Part shown: positions 26,199-36,167 of the stretch, piece after piece | Numbering within the stretch: the first letter of the stretch is position 1 | How the letters are laid out: each line of letters opens with the position of its first letter | NCBI GenBank assembly: GCA_039513195.1 | Contig: JBCCRM010000003.1 | Span: forward strand, 158,822-222,821 | Origin: Thermohalobaculum sp039513195 | Lineage (GTDB): Bacteria > Pseudomonadota > Alphaproteobacteria > Rhodobacterales > Rhodobacteraceae | Length of the DNA: 64,000 nt | Direction: 5' to 3' | Translations under genes and position numbers: made by a program | Notes under the pieces: model-generated | Told to the model about the DNA's origin: nothing | The model's database searches: none | The model's input: only the letters and a program-made list of their open reading frames with translations

Positions 26199-27140
26199 AT
26201 GACCCGATTGATCCACGGCTTGCACCATGTGACCGCCATCTCTGGCGATGCCCAAGGCAATTTTGACTTCTACACCCGCGGGCTCGGCCTGCGCTTGGTG
26301 AAGAAGACGGTCAACTTCGATGCGCCACAGGTCTATCACCTCTACTACGGCGATGGGCAGGGCAGCCCCGGCAGCGTGATGACCTTTTTCCCGTTTCCCG
26401 GTGCACGGGCTGGGCGGGTTGGCCGTGGCCAGGCGAGCATCACGCAGTTCTCGGTGCCGCCGGGCTCGCTCGATGCTTGGCAGGCGCGGCTGGCCGACCA
26501 TCGCGGGCGCTTCGTCGCGCGCGAGGAGGTGTTCGGCGAGGAGCGGTTGGTGGCGGCAGACCCCGAGGGACTGCTGATCGCCCTGGTTGGCCGGGACGAT
26601 GATCGTGCGCCGTGGCAAGTCGGGGATGTTCCGTCCGGCCAAGCCATACGGGGCTTCGCTGGCGTGACCATGGCCGTCGCGGCAGAGGCGCCGATTGCCG
26701 ACATCCTGACCGGAACCTTCGGCTATGTACGGCGGGCGGAGATGCCGCTGGGGGCCGGTCGTCTGGTTCGATACCGTCAAGAGGGCGTGGCCGCCGGCGT
26801 CGTGGATCTGCATATCGATCCTGCGATCGCCGCCGGGGTCGAGGCCGCCGGCACGGTCCACCATGTCGCCTTCCGGGTCGCCGACCGCAACGCACAGGCA
26901 GAGATCCGCGACCGCCTACTTGCGGCGGGCCACAGCGTGACCGAAGCGATCGACCGTGACTATTTTTGGGCGATCTACTTCCGCACAGACGAGGGTATCC
27001 TGTTCGAGGTCGCCACCGATGAGCCAGGCTTTATGGTGGACGAACCCCTCGACAGCCTCGGGGCGAGCCTGCAATTGCCCAGACAACACGCCCATCTACG
27101 CGAGGGGTTGGAGGCGTCGCTGCCGCCGCTGTCACCCTGA
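26199..27140 (+). CDS. Two-domain VOC protein, ring-cleaving dioxygenase type
   Basis: 313 residues, start MTRLIHGLHHVTAISGDAQG at 26199 with AAAGGGAGCGGG upstream. Two vicinal oxygen chelate modules: the first opens with HHVTAI, the second with TVHHVAFRVAD, and the last metal ligand is Glu in GILFEVATDEPGF, followed by DEPLDSLG. This three-residue set (His, His, Glu) and length match the MhqO/LinE-like hydroquinone dioxygenase group of the family. The real substrate is not deducible. It is divergent from usp. Confidence 0.88.
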   Translation: MTRLIHGLHHVTAISGDAQGNFDFYTRGLGLRLVKKTVNFDAPQVYHLYYGDGQGSPGSVMTFFPFPGARAGRVGRGQASITQFSVPPGSLDAWQARLADHRGRFVAREEVFGEERLVAADPEGLLIALVGRDDDRAPWQVGDVPSGQAIRGFAGVTMAVAAEAPIADILTGTFGYVRRAEMPLGAGRLVRYRQEGVAAGVVDLHIDPAIAAGVEAAGTVHHVAFRVADRNAQAEIRDRLLAAGHSVTEAIDRDYFWAIYFRTDEGILFEVATDEPGFMVDEPLDSLGASLQLPRQHAHLREGLEASLPPLSP

Positions 27141-27395
27141 TTGCCCGCGGGGCGCCTCGACGATGGGGACAATGTCAACGGTCGCGGCGCGGTTGCCTTT
27201 ACGCGGGGACGATTGTCACGAGGATGCCGTGGGCCCGCCGCCCGTGGCGGCCTCGTAAGCCCCCGCCTCTGGCCACTGCGGGAGCATACTCGCTCTCACT
27301 GTCTTGGGGCGAAACTGCCAACCGCCCTGTGCCGAGGAATGGAGCGCCCGCGCGGGCCGAGCCGCAAGGTGAGGACCGCGCCCAGGCGTGAACCC

Positions 27396-27413
27396 ATCGC
27401 GGCTTGCCGCGAT
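27396..27413 (-). terminator. Hairpin after trpS
   Basis: ATCGCGG and CCGCGAT form a 7-bp stem around CTTG, beginning 4 bases downstream of the trpS stop on the minus strand. No T-run follows. The remaining 250 bases to the dioxygenase gene show nothing else I can identify. Confidence 0.35.
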
Positions 27414-27417
27414 TCCG

Positions 27418-28443
27418 TTAGGCTCGAGGCAAAAACCCCACCTTCGCGAAGACATCCGAGAGGACCGGGGCTGCAATCGCCGTGGCCTTCGCGGCCCCGG
27501 CCGCCAAGATCCGGTCGAGCTCCGCCGGATCTGCCATCAGCCGCGTCATCTCAGCACTGATGGGTCCGAGAGCCGCGACCGCGACATCCGCCAGCGCGGG
27601 CTTGAACGCCCCGAACCCTTGGCCTGCAAATTGGTCGAGCACGTGCTGGGCGGTCTGCCCGGTCAGAGCGGCAAAGATGCCGACGAGATTGCGCGCCTCG
27701 GCCCGCCCTTCCAATGCCTCCAGAGTCTCCGGCAGCGGCTCTGGGTCGGTCTTCGCCTTCCGGATCTTCTGTGCAATCGCATCGGCCGCATCGGTGAGAT
27801 TGATCCGCGACATGTCGGATGGGTCGGATTTCGACATCTTCTTGGTACCGTCGCGCAAGCTCATCACCCGCGGCGCCGGTCCGCCGATCAGCGGCTCGGG
27901 CAGCGGGAAGAAGTCGGGGCAGTCGAAGTCGCCATTGAATTTGCTTGCGATGTCCCGGGCGAGCTCCAGGTGCTGCTTCTGGTCCTCGCCCACCGGCACA
28001 TGGGTCGCCTTGTAAACAAGGATATCCGCCGCCATCAGCGCAGGGTAGACGTAGAGGCCAGCCGACGCATTCTCCCGGTTCTTACCGGCCTTGTCCTTGA
28101 ACTGCGTCATCCGGTTCAGCCAACCCATACGGACCACGCAATTGAAGATCCAGCCGAGCTCGGCATGGGCGGAAACATGGCTTTGTGCAAACAGGGTCGA
28201 GCGGGCCGGGTCGAGCCCGCAAGCCAGAAATGCCGCCGCCAATTGACGGGTGGCATGGCTCAGCTCGGCCGGATCCTGCCATTGCGTGATCGCGTGCAGA
28301 TCGACCGCGCAATAGATGGTCTCCATCCCGCTTTCCTGAAGTTCCACAAAGCGCTTCACAGCGCCGAGATAGTTGCCGAGCGTCAAGCCCCCAGAAGGCT
28401 GCACGCCGGAAAACACGCGGGGGGTGTGGGCCGTCTCGGTCAT
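27418..28443 (-). CDS. trpS: Tryptophanyl-tRNA synthetase
   Basis: Class I aminoacyl-tRNA synthetase that charges tRNA-Trp. The 341-residue protein opens with RVFSGVQPSGGLTLGNYLGA, where the HIGH motif appears as the usual TLGN form, and has DLHAIT, the tryptophan-pocket region AGLYVYPALMAADILVYKA, VGEDQKQHLELARDIA and the KMSKS motif in GTKKMSKSDPSD. Length is that of bacterial TrpS. No anomalies. Confidence 0.97.
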   Translation of the reverse strand: MTETAHTPRVFSGVQPSGGLTLGNYLGAVKRFVELQESGMETIYCAVDLHAITQWQDPAELSHATRQLAAAFLACGLDPARSTLFAQSHVSAHAELGWIFNCVVRMGWLNRMTQFKDKAGKNRENASAGLYVYPALMAADILVYKATHVPVGEDQKQHLELARDIASKFNGDFDCPDFFPLPEPLIGGPAPRVMSLRDGTKKMSKSDPSDMSRINLTDAADAIAQKIRKAKTDPEPLPETLEALEGRAEARNLVGIFAALTGQTAQHVLDQFAGQGFGAFKPALADVAVAALGPISAEMTRLMADPAELDRILAAGAAKATAIAAPVLSDVFAKVGFLPRA

Positions 28444-28583
28444 GGCGCGCCGGGGTTGGGAAGAAATGGCGGTCTCTATGGACCCCGCCGCGCCATGGCG
28501 TCAAGGCAGCAGGCCGCGCGCCGCGTCGACCTAGCCAGCTTATCCCCCTCGCAACCGTGTCCTCCCACACCTATACTCGCGGG

Positions 28584-29258
28584 ATGTTCGGTCTCCCTCC
28601 CGCCATGGTGCGGCAACCCGTTCACCCGATGCTCTGGACCATGGCGGCCGTGATGGCCGCCATCCAACTCGGTATGTCCTTGTCCGAGCAAGGGCTCGCC
28701 CCTTTGATCTTCGGTCCGGTCTGGGTCTACACGCTGCTGGCCTTTTTCGACCCGCTGTTCGAGCTCGCGCGCAATGGGGGTCCGATCGAGCCACAGCTGA
28801 TCTGGTCCTTCGTAACCCATGCCTTCGCCCATGGCGGCTGGATGCATCTGGGCCTGAACGCCGCCGTGTTCCTCAGCCTCGGTCACGCGATGACCCGGAT
28901 CGCCGGCATCGGCACGACACTCATCTGCTTTTTCGCCTGCGCGGTCGCCGGGGCGCTGTTCTTCGCCGTCATCGCCGATTTTTCCGGACCCTTGGTCGGG
29001 GCGTCCGGCGCCGTGTTCGGAATGATCGGCATGCTGACGGCGTGGGAGGAGCAGGCGCTGCGCCGCCAGAACCGCTCCCGCCAGGTCGTCTGGACACGGG
29101 TCTTCGCGCTCGCCGCGATCAATATCGTCATGGCGATCGGCTTTGGCGAGATCGGCGGGGCCCTCGCCTGGGAAGCGCATCTCGGCGGTTTCGTCGCCGG
29201 TTGGCTGCTGGCCTATCCGCTGCAGCCCCGGGTCACTCTGCACGCGCGAGGGTTTTAG
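28584..29258 (+). CDS. Rhomboid-family intramembrane serine protease
   Basis: 224 residues with about six membrane segments. Key features are the AHGGWMHLGLNAAVF segment (His and Asn of the oxyanion site), the catalytic Ser in VGASGAVFGMIGMLTAW and the catalytic His in AHLGGFVAGWLLAYPL. Both catalytic residues are present, so it should be active. The start is taken as the ATG at 28584 (MFGLPPAMVRQP); a GTG at 28557 would add nine residues. The 3' end overlaps the convergent patatin gene by 26 bases. Confidence 0.9.
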   Translation: MFGLPPAMVRQPVHPMLWTMAAVMAAIQLGMSLSEQGLAPLIFGPVWVYTLLAFFDPLFELARNGGPIEPQLIWSFVTHAFAHGGWMHLGLNAAVFLSLGHAMTRIAGIGTTLICFFACAVAGALFFAVIADFSGPLVGASGAVFGMIGMLTAWEEQALRRQNRSRQVVWTRVFALAAINIVMAIGFGEIGGALAWEAHLGGFVAGWLLAYPLQPRVTLHARGF

Positions 29259-30441
29259 GCTCGTCCGTCTCTTTGGTAACGACGGACGTCCAAGGCCGCC
29301 CTTCCCGGCCAAGGCGATAGCCGACATCGTAGAGCGCCCGCATATAGGCGAGATCGAAGAGGTTCTCCTCGACCAGGTTGAAGCTCTGCGGCACCGCTGT
29401 GACCTCCATGGAAAATCCGTCCCGGCGGGCAATTGCCTCCAGCGCGAACACGTCATTCCGACCGGAGGTTTTGATCAGCGTCGAAATCGACCGGGCGGCG
29501 ATGTCCACCACCCGCGGCGTCACCGGCTCGTAATCCGGGGCGAGCTGGGTGTTCCGCAGGACATAAATGGTGCCGAGCATTGGCCCGATCTGCGCGCGCG
29601 TGTTCTCTGGCAACTGGATTGCGTAGGGGTACAGGAACAGCTGATGCGTCACCCCGCCGTCGAGATGCAGCTCGGAATAGCGCTCGCCGCCCGAGACGAC
29701 CGGGAACAGCTGAGGCGGAAACGCCCCAGGAATGGCAGAGGAAGCGAGCATGATCCGACGGATCATATCGCCGGCCTTGGGCTTGCCAGTGGCGGCAATT
29801 GCCCCGATGTTCCAAAATACCGGGCGCTGCGCATCGAGATTGGTCGTGCCGATCCAAAGCCTGCGGCCGCGCAGATGCTCGGCGCCGATCTGACGGACCA
29901 CCTCGTCGCTAAGCAGTTCCTCCAGCAGCCGGCCTGCACGTGTCGTGTCGACCAGCGAGAGGCCACCGAGCAGCGCGCGAAGGGGCGTGAAGTCCAGAAG
30001 GCTCTCGGCGGGAGTTTGAGTGTAGAACCGCTCCAGCTCGTCATCATAGTCGGATCCGAGGAAGGCGAAGGGCGCTATCAGGGCGCCCGTCGAGACGCCG
30101 GTGACAAAGGTGAACTCCGGCCGCGTTCCGCGTGCCGACCAGCCCTTTAGCAGACCGGCACCATAGGCGCCGTCCGACCCTCCGCCGGATAGAACCAGGG
30201 CGTCTAGTCGCTGCTGCTCCGGGGGAACGCCGCCCGCTTTGAACCGCGCCATAGTCTGCGTTCGAAAGAGGCCGATCCGGCGATCGATATCGGGGGGCGA
30301 TTCATCGCCCCAAATTCTGACCCCCGGAAAGCCTACGACCTCTGCCCGCAGATGCTCGCCCGGCGGGGGCGCGGGCAGGTTCCGCGGCGTTGCGCAGGCC
30401 GCCGTCGAAAGCACGAAGAGGCAAAGCATAAGAGCACGCAT
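29233..30441 (-). CDS. Patatin-like phospholipase lipoprotein
   Basis: 402 residues from the ATG at 30441, which has AAGGAGGG upstream and begins a lipoprotein signal MRALMLCLFVLSTAACATPR with Cys17 as the lipidated residue. The patatin domain has the oxyanion loop LVLSGGGSDGAYGAGLLKGW, the nucleophile elbow VTGVSTGALIAPFAFLG and the catalytic Asp in LDGGVTHQL. It should be an envelope lipase/acyl hydrolase. Its end overlaps the convergent rhomboid gene by 26 bases. murJ lies directly upstream on the same strand, its end 14 bases from this start. Confidence 0.9.
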   Translation of the reverse strand: MRALMLCLFVLSTAACATPRNLPAPPPGEHLRAEVVGFPGVRIWGDESPPDIDRRIGLFRTQTMARFKAGGVPPEQQRLDALVLSGGGSDGAYGAGLLKGWSARGTRPEFTFVTGVSTGALIAPFAFLGSDYDDELERFYTQTPAESLLDFTPLRALLGGLSLVDTTRAGRLLEELLSDEVVRQIGAEHLRGRRLWIGTTNLDAQRPVFWNIGAIAATGKPKAGDMIRRIMLASSAIPGAFPPQLFPVVSGGERYSELHLDGGVTHQLFLYPYAIQLPENTRAQIGPMLGTIYVLRNTQLAPDYEPVTPRVVDIAARSISTLIKTSGRNDVFALEAIARRDGFSMEVTAVPQSFNLVEENLFDLAYMRALYDVGYRLGREGRPWTSVVTKETDEPKTLARAE

Positions 30442-30454
30442 CTTGACCCTCCTT

Positions 30455-32023
30455 TCAGCTGCGCCGCATTGCGGCACGCAGGTCCTTCACGTGAAATGCG
30501 CCCGTAGCGAGGCCGAGGACGCCGAAACTGCCAAGCCCGGCCGCCACAGCCAACGCCAGCCCCGGCAGCCGCCAAGTTGGTCCCAGCGATTGCGTGAGCG
30601 CGGCGGTGGCCGCGACAACGCCGCCCATCAGAACGGCCGAGACGAGGATTTTCGGCGCACGACTTCGAAGCCTTTGGTCAGCCGCGATCCCCTCGCCCAG
30701 ACCGAGCGCACCACGCCAGGTCATCGCGAAATTGACCCAGGCAGCCAAAGTCGTCCCGACCGCCGCCGCGGCCCACCCGATGAAAGGCGCGCCGGCGATG
30801 GCGACGATCAGGTTGATTGCCATTGCCCAAACCGCATAGCGAAGCGGCGTTCGCGTGTCCTCTCGCGCAAAAAAGGCGGGCTGCACGATCTTCAGTAGCA
30901 CAAAGGCAGGAAGGCCGAGGGCATAGATCATAAGGGCCAAGGCCGTCGCCTGGGTATCGACCGCATCGAATGCACCGCGTTCGTAGAGCGCCGCGGTGAT
31001 AAGCTCTGGCATCGCGATCAACGCAATAGTCGCAGGGAGCGCGAGGACCAGCGCGAACTCAGCGGCTCGGTTCATCGCATCGTTGGCGCCGGCCCTATCC
31101 TCGCGCCGGAAGCGGCGAGAAAGCTCGGGCAACAGAACCACACCGATCGCCACGCCTACAACGCCGAGGGGCAGCTGATACACTCGATCGGCAAGCCAGA
31201 GCCAAACCACCGCCCCCTCGAAATAGCTGGCGACTTGCGTGCCGACGACGAGGTTGATCTGCATCACACCCCCGGCCAGCACGCCCGGAATCCCAAGGGC
31301 GATCAGACGGCGGACGCCCGGGGTAATCTGCGGAAGGCGCAACCGCAAGGTCAGTCCGGCCTGCGCCGCCGCAAATGCGACAAGGGCAAGCTGCGCCACC
31401 CCTGCAATCAAGGCCGACCAGGCGAGCACCGGGCCCATCGACCAGCCCAACCAAGCGCCGATCGCCATCGCCCCAAGCAGGATCACGTTCAACAAGACCG
31501 GCGCCGCCGCCGCGGCCGCAAACCGGCCGAAGGCATTCAGCATCCCGGACAGAAGCGCGGTCAGCGAAATGAATAGGATGTAGGGAAAGCAGATCCGCGA
31601 AAACGTGACGGCCAGATCGAACGTCTCCTCCTCTAGCCCACTGGCCAGGGCCCAGACGACCCAGGGCATGGCTGCCTGCGCCGCCACCGTCAGCACGATC
31701 AGCGCGGTGAGGAGGATCGCCAGCGCCTCCTCGGCAAATCGCTTGGCCTCGACCTCGCCCTCCGCCTCTAGCCGCCGGGCGAAGAGCGGCACGAAGGCGA
31801 TGTTGAACGCCCCCTCGGCAAAGAAGCGGCGGAACATGTTGGGCAGACGGAACGCCACGAAAAACGCCTCGGCCGCCGGGCCGGCGCCGAGCAGCGCAGC
31901 GATCATCATGTCGCGCAGAAACCCGAAGACGCGGCTGGCCATGGTCCAGCTGCCTACGGTGGCAAATCCCGCCAGTAGACGAATAGGTCTGGCGGTCACA
32001 GGCGTGTCGTCACTGGGCCGCAA
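30455..32023 (-). CDS. murJ: Lipid II flippase MurJ
   Basis: Inner-membrane flippase that moves lipid II to the periplasm for peptidoglycan synthesis. The 522-residue protein has about 14 membrane segments and the MVF landmarks FGFLRDMMIAALLGAGPAAE, FFVAFRLPNMFRRFFAEGAF, AFVPLFARR and VGVVLLPELSRRFRRED. The opening GTG at 32023 overlaps the glnD stop region; an internal GTG at 31999 (VTARPIRLLAGF) matches the usual N-terminus better and is a possible start. The glnD-murJ order is standard in alphaproteobacteria. Confidence 0.95.
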   Translation of the reverse strand: MRPSDDTPVTARPIRLLAGFATVGSWTMASRVFGFLRDMMIAALLGAGPAAEAFFVAFRLPNMFRRFFAEGAFNIAFVPLFARRLEAEGEVEAKRFAEEALAILLTALIVLTVAAQAAMPWVVWALASGLEEETFDLAVTFSRICFPYILFISLTALLSGMLNAFGRFAAAAAAPVLLNVILLGAMAIGAWLGWSMGPVLAWSALIAGVAQLALVAFAAAQAGLTLRLRLPQITPGVRRLIALGIPGVLAGGVMQINLVVGTQVASYFEGAVVWLWLADRVYQLPLGVVGVAIGVVLLPELSRRFRREDRAGANDAMNRAAEFALVLALPATIALIAMPELITAALYERGAFDAVDTQATALALMIYALGLPAFVLLKIVQPAFFAREDTRTPLRYAVWAMAINLIVAIAGAPFIGWAAAAVGTTLAAWVNFAMTWRGALGLGEGIAADQRLRSRAPKILVSAVLMGGVVAATAALTQSLGPTWRLPGLALAVAAGLGSFGVLGLATGAFHVKDLRAAMRRS

Positions 32024-34844
32024 CCTCGGGCGTGATGCCCTCGATCGCCTCGCGCAGATGGCGGGCGATCTGCTGCTGCTTCTTCAGATTGCGGATCTTC
32101 AGGCCGAACAGGTCCTTAACGTAGAACACGTCCACCGCGTGTTCGCCATAGGTGGCGATGATCGCCGAGGTGATGTTTAGGTTCAGCTCGGTCAAGGTCC
32201 GCGTGAGCACATGCAGAAGGCCCAGCCGGTCGCGGGCATTGACCTCGATGACTGTACAGAGTTCCGACCCCTCATTGTCGAAAAGGATCCGGGTCGGCAC
32301 CGTAAAGGAACGGTCGCGGGGGCGGTCGCGCTCGCGGGCCATCAGCTCGTCACGCGCCACTTGTTCCGCCCGCAATGTACGGTCGATGGTCGCTCGCAAA
32401 CGTTCCAACCGGCTCTCCTCGAAGGGGCGTGCCTCGCTGTCCTGCACCCAGAAGGCCGAACAGGCCATGCCGTCCACGGTCGTGTAGGTCCGCGCATCGA
32501 CCACATTGGCGCCCGCAAGCGCCAGGGCGCCGGCCATTTGGCTGAAGCTACCGGGATGATCGGCCAGATAGATGCAGATTTTGGTGACGTCTCTGCTCGG
32601 CTCCGCAACGATGCGGATCCCGACCTCGCCACCTGGATCGTTCCAGTTCAGTCGCGCGAAACTCTCCTGCGTCGCCGTGTCGAGGCCCAGCCAGTAATGG
32701 GCATGGTGGCGATACATCTCCGCCGCGACGGCCTCGGTACCCCAATCGGCGAGGGCTTCCTCCAAAGCGGCCTTTGCCGACTCGACCCGAGCAGATTGGC
32801 TGACCTGCTGATCGGCGCTGCCGGTCAGGAAATCGCGCGTGTCCCAATAGAGTTTTCGAAGGAGTTGCGCCTTCCAGTTGTTCCAGACGCCCGTGCCAAC
32901 CCCGCGGATATCGCAAACCGTCAGGACATGAAGCAGGCGCAATCGTTCCGGGCTGCGCACCACCTTGGCGAAGTCGCGCACGGTCATCCGGTCCGAGATA
33001 TCGCGCTTCTGCGCCACATCCGACATCAGCAGATGGTGACGCACCAGCCAGACGACCATCTCGGTCTCCGCCGCGTCAAGCCCGAGGCGCGGGCAGAGCT
33101 CGGCCGCGATCTCGGCGCCGAACTCGGAATGATCGCGGGTATCGCCCTTGCCGATATCGTGCAGAAACAGCGCGGTGTACAGCACCCGGCGGTTCACGGT
33201 GCCACGCATAATCTCGGCCGCGACGGGATGCTCGTCTTTCAACTCCTGCCGCTCGATCCTGCCCAGAACCCGGATCGTTTGGATCGTATGCTCGTCGACG
33301 GTGTAGCTGTGATACATGTTGAATTGCATCATCGCCACAACGCGGGAGAAGGCGGGGACAAACCGCCCGAGGAGGTCGGTCTCGTTCAGCAGACGCAACA
33401 GCCACTCGGCGTGGTCGCGATTGGTCAGCATCTCCATGAACAGGCGATTAGCCTCCGGATCAGCGCGCATCTCATCATCGATCAGGTCGAGGCTCTGGGT
33501 GACCAGCCGCAGCGCGGCCGGATGGATCCGGGCATCGAGCCGCGCCGCCTCTGCAAACAAGCGCAGAATGTTGACCGGGTCTTCGGCAAAGGCGCCATCA
33601 TCGTTGAGGGCGAGACGGCCGTTGCGGACGACAAAGGTCTCTCCCGCCTCCTCGGCGTCGGTGGAGCGGAATGACAGCGCCTGAAGTAGATAAGAGAGCC
33701 GCGGCGGGCGTTTGGCGTGCTGCATCTCCAGCGCAGCCGAGAAGATGCGCGTCAGATCGCCGACATTCTTCGCATGGCGGAAATAGGCCTGCATGAAATG
33801 TTCGACCGCCATGCGCCCTTGACCATCGCGATATCCCATACGCTCGGCGATCTCGATTTGCCGGTCGAAGGTCAGCTGTTCCTGAGGCCCATCGGCGACG
33901 TCGTGCAAATGGCATCGGACCGCCCAGATGAATTTCGCCGCATCGGCGAAACGTTGAACCTCTTGATGTTCGAAAACACCCATGCCTACGAGATCCCAGG
34001 CCGTGCCGGAGCGATAGAGGTATTTCGAGATCCAATGCAGGGTCTGCAAATCTCGCAGCCCGCCCTTCGCCTGTTTCACATTCGGTTCCAGCAGGTAGCG
34101 AGACCCCCCGTGGCGTTCATGCCGTCGGTCCCGCTCTGCGATCTTGCCTTCGACGAATTCGGGCCCGGTACGGCGGAAAAGCTCTGACCAGAGCCGGTTC
34201 TGCAGGTCCTCGAAAGGTTCGACGTCCCCCTCGATCAGCCGGTGCTCGAGCAAGCTGGTGCGAATGGTAAGATCGCCCGCAGCCATGCGCAGGCAATCAT
34301 CGACCGAACGGACGGCCTGGCCGATCTTCAGCTTCAAATCCCAAAGGATGTAGAGCATCGACTCGACCACGCTCTCGGCCCAGGCAGTGCGCTTCCACGG
34401 CGTCAGGAACAGGAGATCGACATCGGAAAATGGCGCCATCTCCCCCCGGCCATAGCCGCCAATCGCCACGATAGAGAGCTTCTCTCCGGTGGTGCGGATC
34501 GGTGCGCTGTGCAGGTGATTGGCGCAAAAATGGTAGACGCCGGCCACGATGACATCGGCGATGTGAGCATAGGAGCGGGCCAGGCGCAGGCCGGCGCGCG
34601 GATGCGCCCGCAAATGGCGGCACACGGTCTCGCGCGCCGCTCGCTGTGTCCGGGCCAGAAGTGCGACGACCGCGTCGCGCCGGGCCGCATCCTCGCCCCC
34701 CTCCGCCACAATGGCATCGATCGCGTCGATCAGATCGGCCCGGCAGGCGAGGCTGCGCGGCTCGGCGCAGAGATGGCTTAGGCCCGCAAAGGTCGGCGCG
34801 GGCGAGAGACGGTCAGCGATCCCCGGGTCAGCATCTTCGGGCAC
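32010..34844 (-). CDS. glnD: Bifunctional PII uridylyltransferase/uridylyl-removing enzyme
   Basis: Glutamine sensor that uridylylates or deuridylylates PII proteins. The 944-residue protein has the nucleotidyltransferase motif GGYGRGEMAPFSDVDLLFLT near residue 150, the GlnD middle domain, an HD domain with LFLHDIGKGDTRDHSEFG and two C-terminal ACT domains (ICIYLADHPGSFSQMAGALA and VIEVNARDRLGLLHVLTRTL). All parts are complete. The gene precedes and overlaps murJ, and lpoA lies downstream of nothing else on this strand; the lpoA stop is 12 bases from its own end. Confidence 0.96.
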   Translation of the reverse strand: MPEDADPGIADRLSPAPTFAGLSHLCAEPRSLACRADLIDAIDAIVAEGGEDAARRDAVVALLARTQRAARETVCRHLRAHPRAGLRLARSYAHIADVIVAGVYHFCANHLHSAPIRTTGEKLSIVAIGGYGRGEMAPFSDVDLLFLTPWKRTAWAESVVESMLYILWDLKLKIGQAVRSVDDCLRMAAGDLTIRTSLLEHRLIEGDVEPFEDLQNRLWSELFRRTGPEFVEGKIAERDRRHERHGGSRYLLEPNVKQAKGGLRDLQTLHWISKYLYRSGTAWDLVGMGVFEHQEVQRFADAAKFIWAVRCHLHDVADGPQEQLTFDRQIEIAERMGYRDGQGRMAVEHFMQAYFRHAKNVGDLTRIFSAALEMQHAKRPPRLSYLLQALSFRSTDAEEAGETFVVRNGRLALNDDGAFAEDPVNILRLFAEAARLDARIHPAALRLVTQSLDLIDDEMRADPEANRLFMEMLTNRDHAEWLLRLLNETDLLGRFVPAFSRVVAMMQFNMYHSYTVDEHTIQTIRVLGRIERQELKDEHPVAAEIMRGTVNRRVLYTALFLHDIGKGDTRDHSEFGAEIAAELCPRLGLDAAETEMVVWLVRHHLLMSDVAQKRDISDRMTVRDFAKVVRSPERLRLLHVLTVCDIRGVGTGVWNNWKAQLLRKLYWDTRDFLTGSADQQVSQSARVESAKAALEEALADWGTEAVAAEMYRHHAHYWLGLDTATQESFARLNWNDPGGEVGIRIVAEPSRDVTKICIYLADHPGSFSQMAGALALAGANVVDARTYTTVDGMACSAFWVQDSEARPFEESRLERLRATIDRTLRAEQVARDELMARERDRPRDRSFTVPTRILFDNEGSELCTVIEVNARDRLGLLHVLTRTLTELNLNITSAIIATYGEHAVDVFYVKDLFGLKIRNLKKQQQIARHLREAIEGITPEVAAQ

Positions 34845-34856
34845 GATTGCCTCACT

Positions 34857-36095
34857 TTAGAAGCCCGCCCCGAACCGCGTTGGCGCGGGCTCCAACACCA
34901 CGAATTGACCGGCGCCGACTTCCATGATCGCGAGCGCACGATCGCCTCGGCCGTCGGGCAGGAACCGAATGGGTCCGAAAGCTCCCGGGAACCCCTGCGG
35001 CCGCGTTAGCAGGGCGTCGTTAATCAAACCTTGCGGCGATTTCCGGGCATCCGCCACAACTTCTGCGGCAATGCGGACGGCATCGTAGCCGAGGACCGAG
35101 AGCACCGGGGGTCGCTCGCCATACCGGATCGCATATCGGTCGGCAAAAGCGTCGACCGCGCTCGGCGCCGGGCCGGGGAACCATCCGCCACGCAGCGCCG
35201 GCTCCTCCAGCGTCGCCCGGGTCTCCCACTGTCCGAGACCGAGATATTGCACGCTGCTGGATGGCAGGCCGTTGAAATCCATAAATGCGGCGACCGAGCG
35301 TAGGCCCTGTCCGCCATCGGGCAACAGGATCGCCTGCGCCCCGTTGGCGGTGGCCTCCGCCGCGAAATCGCCAGAGGTTTCCTGGATTCCCTGGAAGCTG
35401 CGTGGATAGCTTGTTGTTGCCACGACGGCCATCCCGGCGCTTGGCGCCGCGACATCAACGCCCCGGCCAGCCGCGGCGCCATAGGGCGTGTCTGGCGCGT
35501 AGACGCCGAGGGTCGTCATGCCGCGACGGCTGGCGAAGTCTAGGATCCGGGCAGCCTCGAGCTCGGGAATGAAGCCGGAGAGATAGACCGGATCGCCGGC
35601 CACCGAGGTGTCCGTGGAAAACGACACCACTTTAACGCCGGACTGCGCGGCAACGTCGCCAGCAGCCTGGGTGCTGGCGGAAAACAAAGGCCCTAGGATG
35701 ATCTGTGCGCCGCCGCGGATGGCCCGCTCCGCCATCTGGCGCGCGCCATCGGGAAGGCCCCGTGTGTCATAGACACGGAGTTCCAGATCCGCCGCCGACG
35801 GCTCGCCGGCCGCCATTTTTGCTGCATTTGCCAGAGCGTTGCCGAGGCGAACCGATTGCTCGTCGCCACCGCTTAGGGGAACCAGCAGGGCGACGGTCGC
35901 AGGTCCTGCGTCGAGCGGCGTCGCACCGGGCTGATCCGCAGGCGCCTGAGTGCCGGGCCGCGGCTGCGAGGCACCCGATGCGGTCGGGCCGCCACGCTGT
36001 GGAGCGCATCCGGCGATCACCAGGCAGAGCACGGTCGCCAAACCAAAAGCTCTCACAAGGGACCTTTGGGCGGTCCCATCCCTCTCAGCGTTCAT
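34857..36095 (-). CDS. LpoA-like penicillin-binding-protein activator lipoprotein
   Basis: 412 residues from the ATG at 36095 (GGGAGAGG upstream). It has a lipoprotein signal (FGLATVLCLVIAGC, lipidated Cys about residue 28), a Pro/Ala linker, and one periplasmic-binding-protein fold beginning TVALLVPLSGGDEQSVRLGN and including QIILGPLFSAST, GVKVVSFSTD and YGERPPVLSVLGYDAVRIAA. This corresponds to the C-terminal half of E. coli LpoA; the TPR half is absent, as in other alphaproteobacteria. The divergent partner rsmI (72 bases apart), then yraN and a BON protein, reproduces the E. coli yraL | yraM-yraN-yraP neighbourhood and supports the call. Confidence 0.85.
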   Translation of the reverse strand: MNAERDGTAQRSLVRAFGLATVLCLVIAGCAPQRGGPTASGASQPRPGTQAPADQPGATPLDAGPATVALLVPLSGGDEQSVRLGNALANAAKMAAGEPSAADLELRVYDTRGLPDGARQMAERAIRGGAQIILGPLFSASTQAAGDVAAQSGVKVVSFSTDTSVAGDPVYLSGFIPELEAARILDFASRRGMTTLGVYAPDTPYGAAAGRGVDVAAPSAGMAVVATTSYPRSFQGIQETSGDFAAEATANGAQAILLPDGGQGLRSVAAFMDFNGLPSSSVQYLGLGQWETRATLEEPALRGGWFPGPAPSAVDAFADRYAIRYGERPPVLSVLGYDAVRIAAEVVADARKSPQGLINDALLTRPQGFPGAFGPIRFLPDGRGDRALAIMEVGAGQFVVLEPAPTRFGAGF

Positions 36096-36167
36096 GTTGT
36101 CCTCTCCCCCTTGCGGCCGAGCTGGATCCGGGCTCAATTCTCCCATGAGGCGAGCGAGGGGAACCCT

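Noticed and set aside
32211..33674. Plus-strand open frame opposite glnD (487 codons)
   Set aside because: No domain; antisense to the complete glnD gene.
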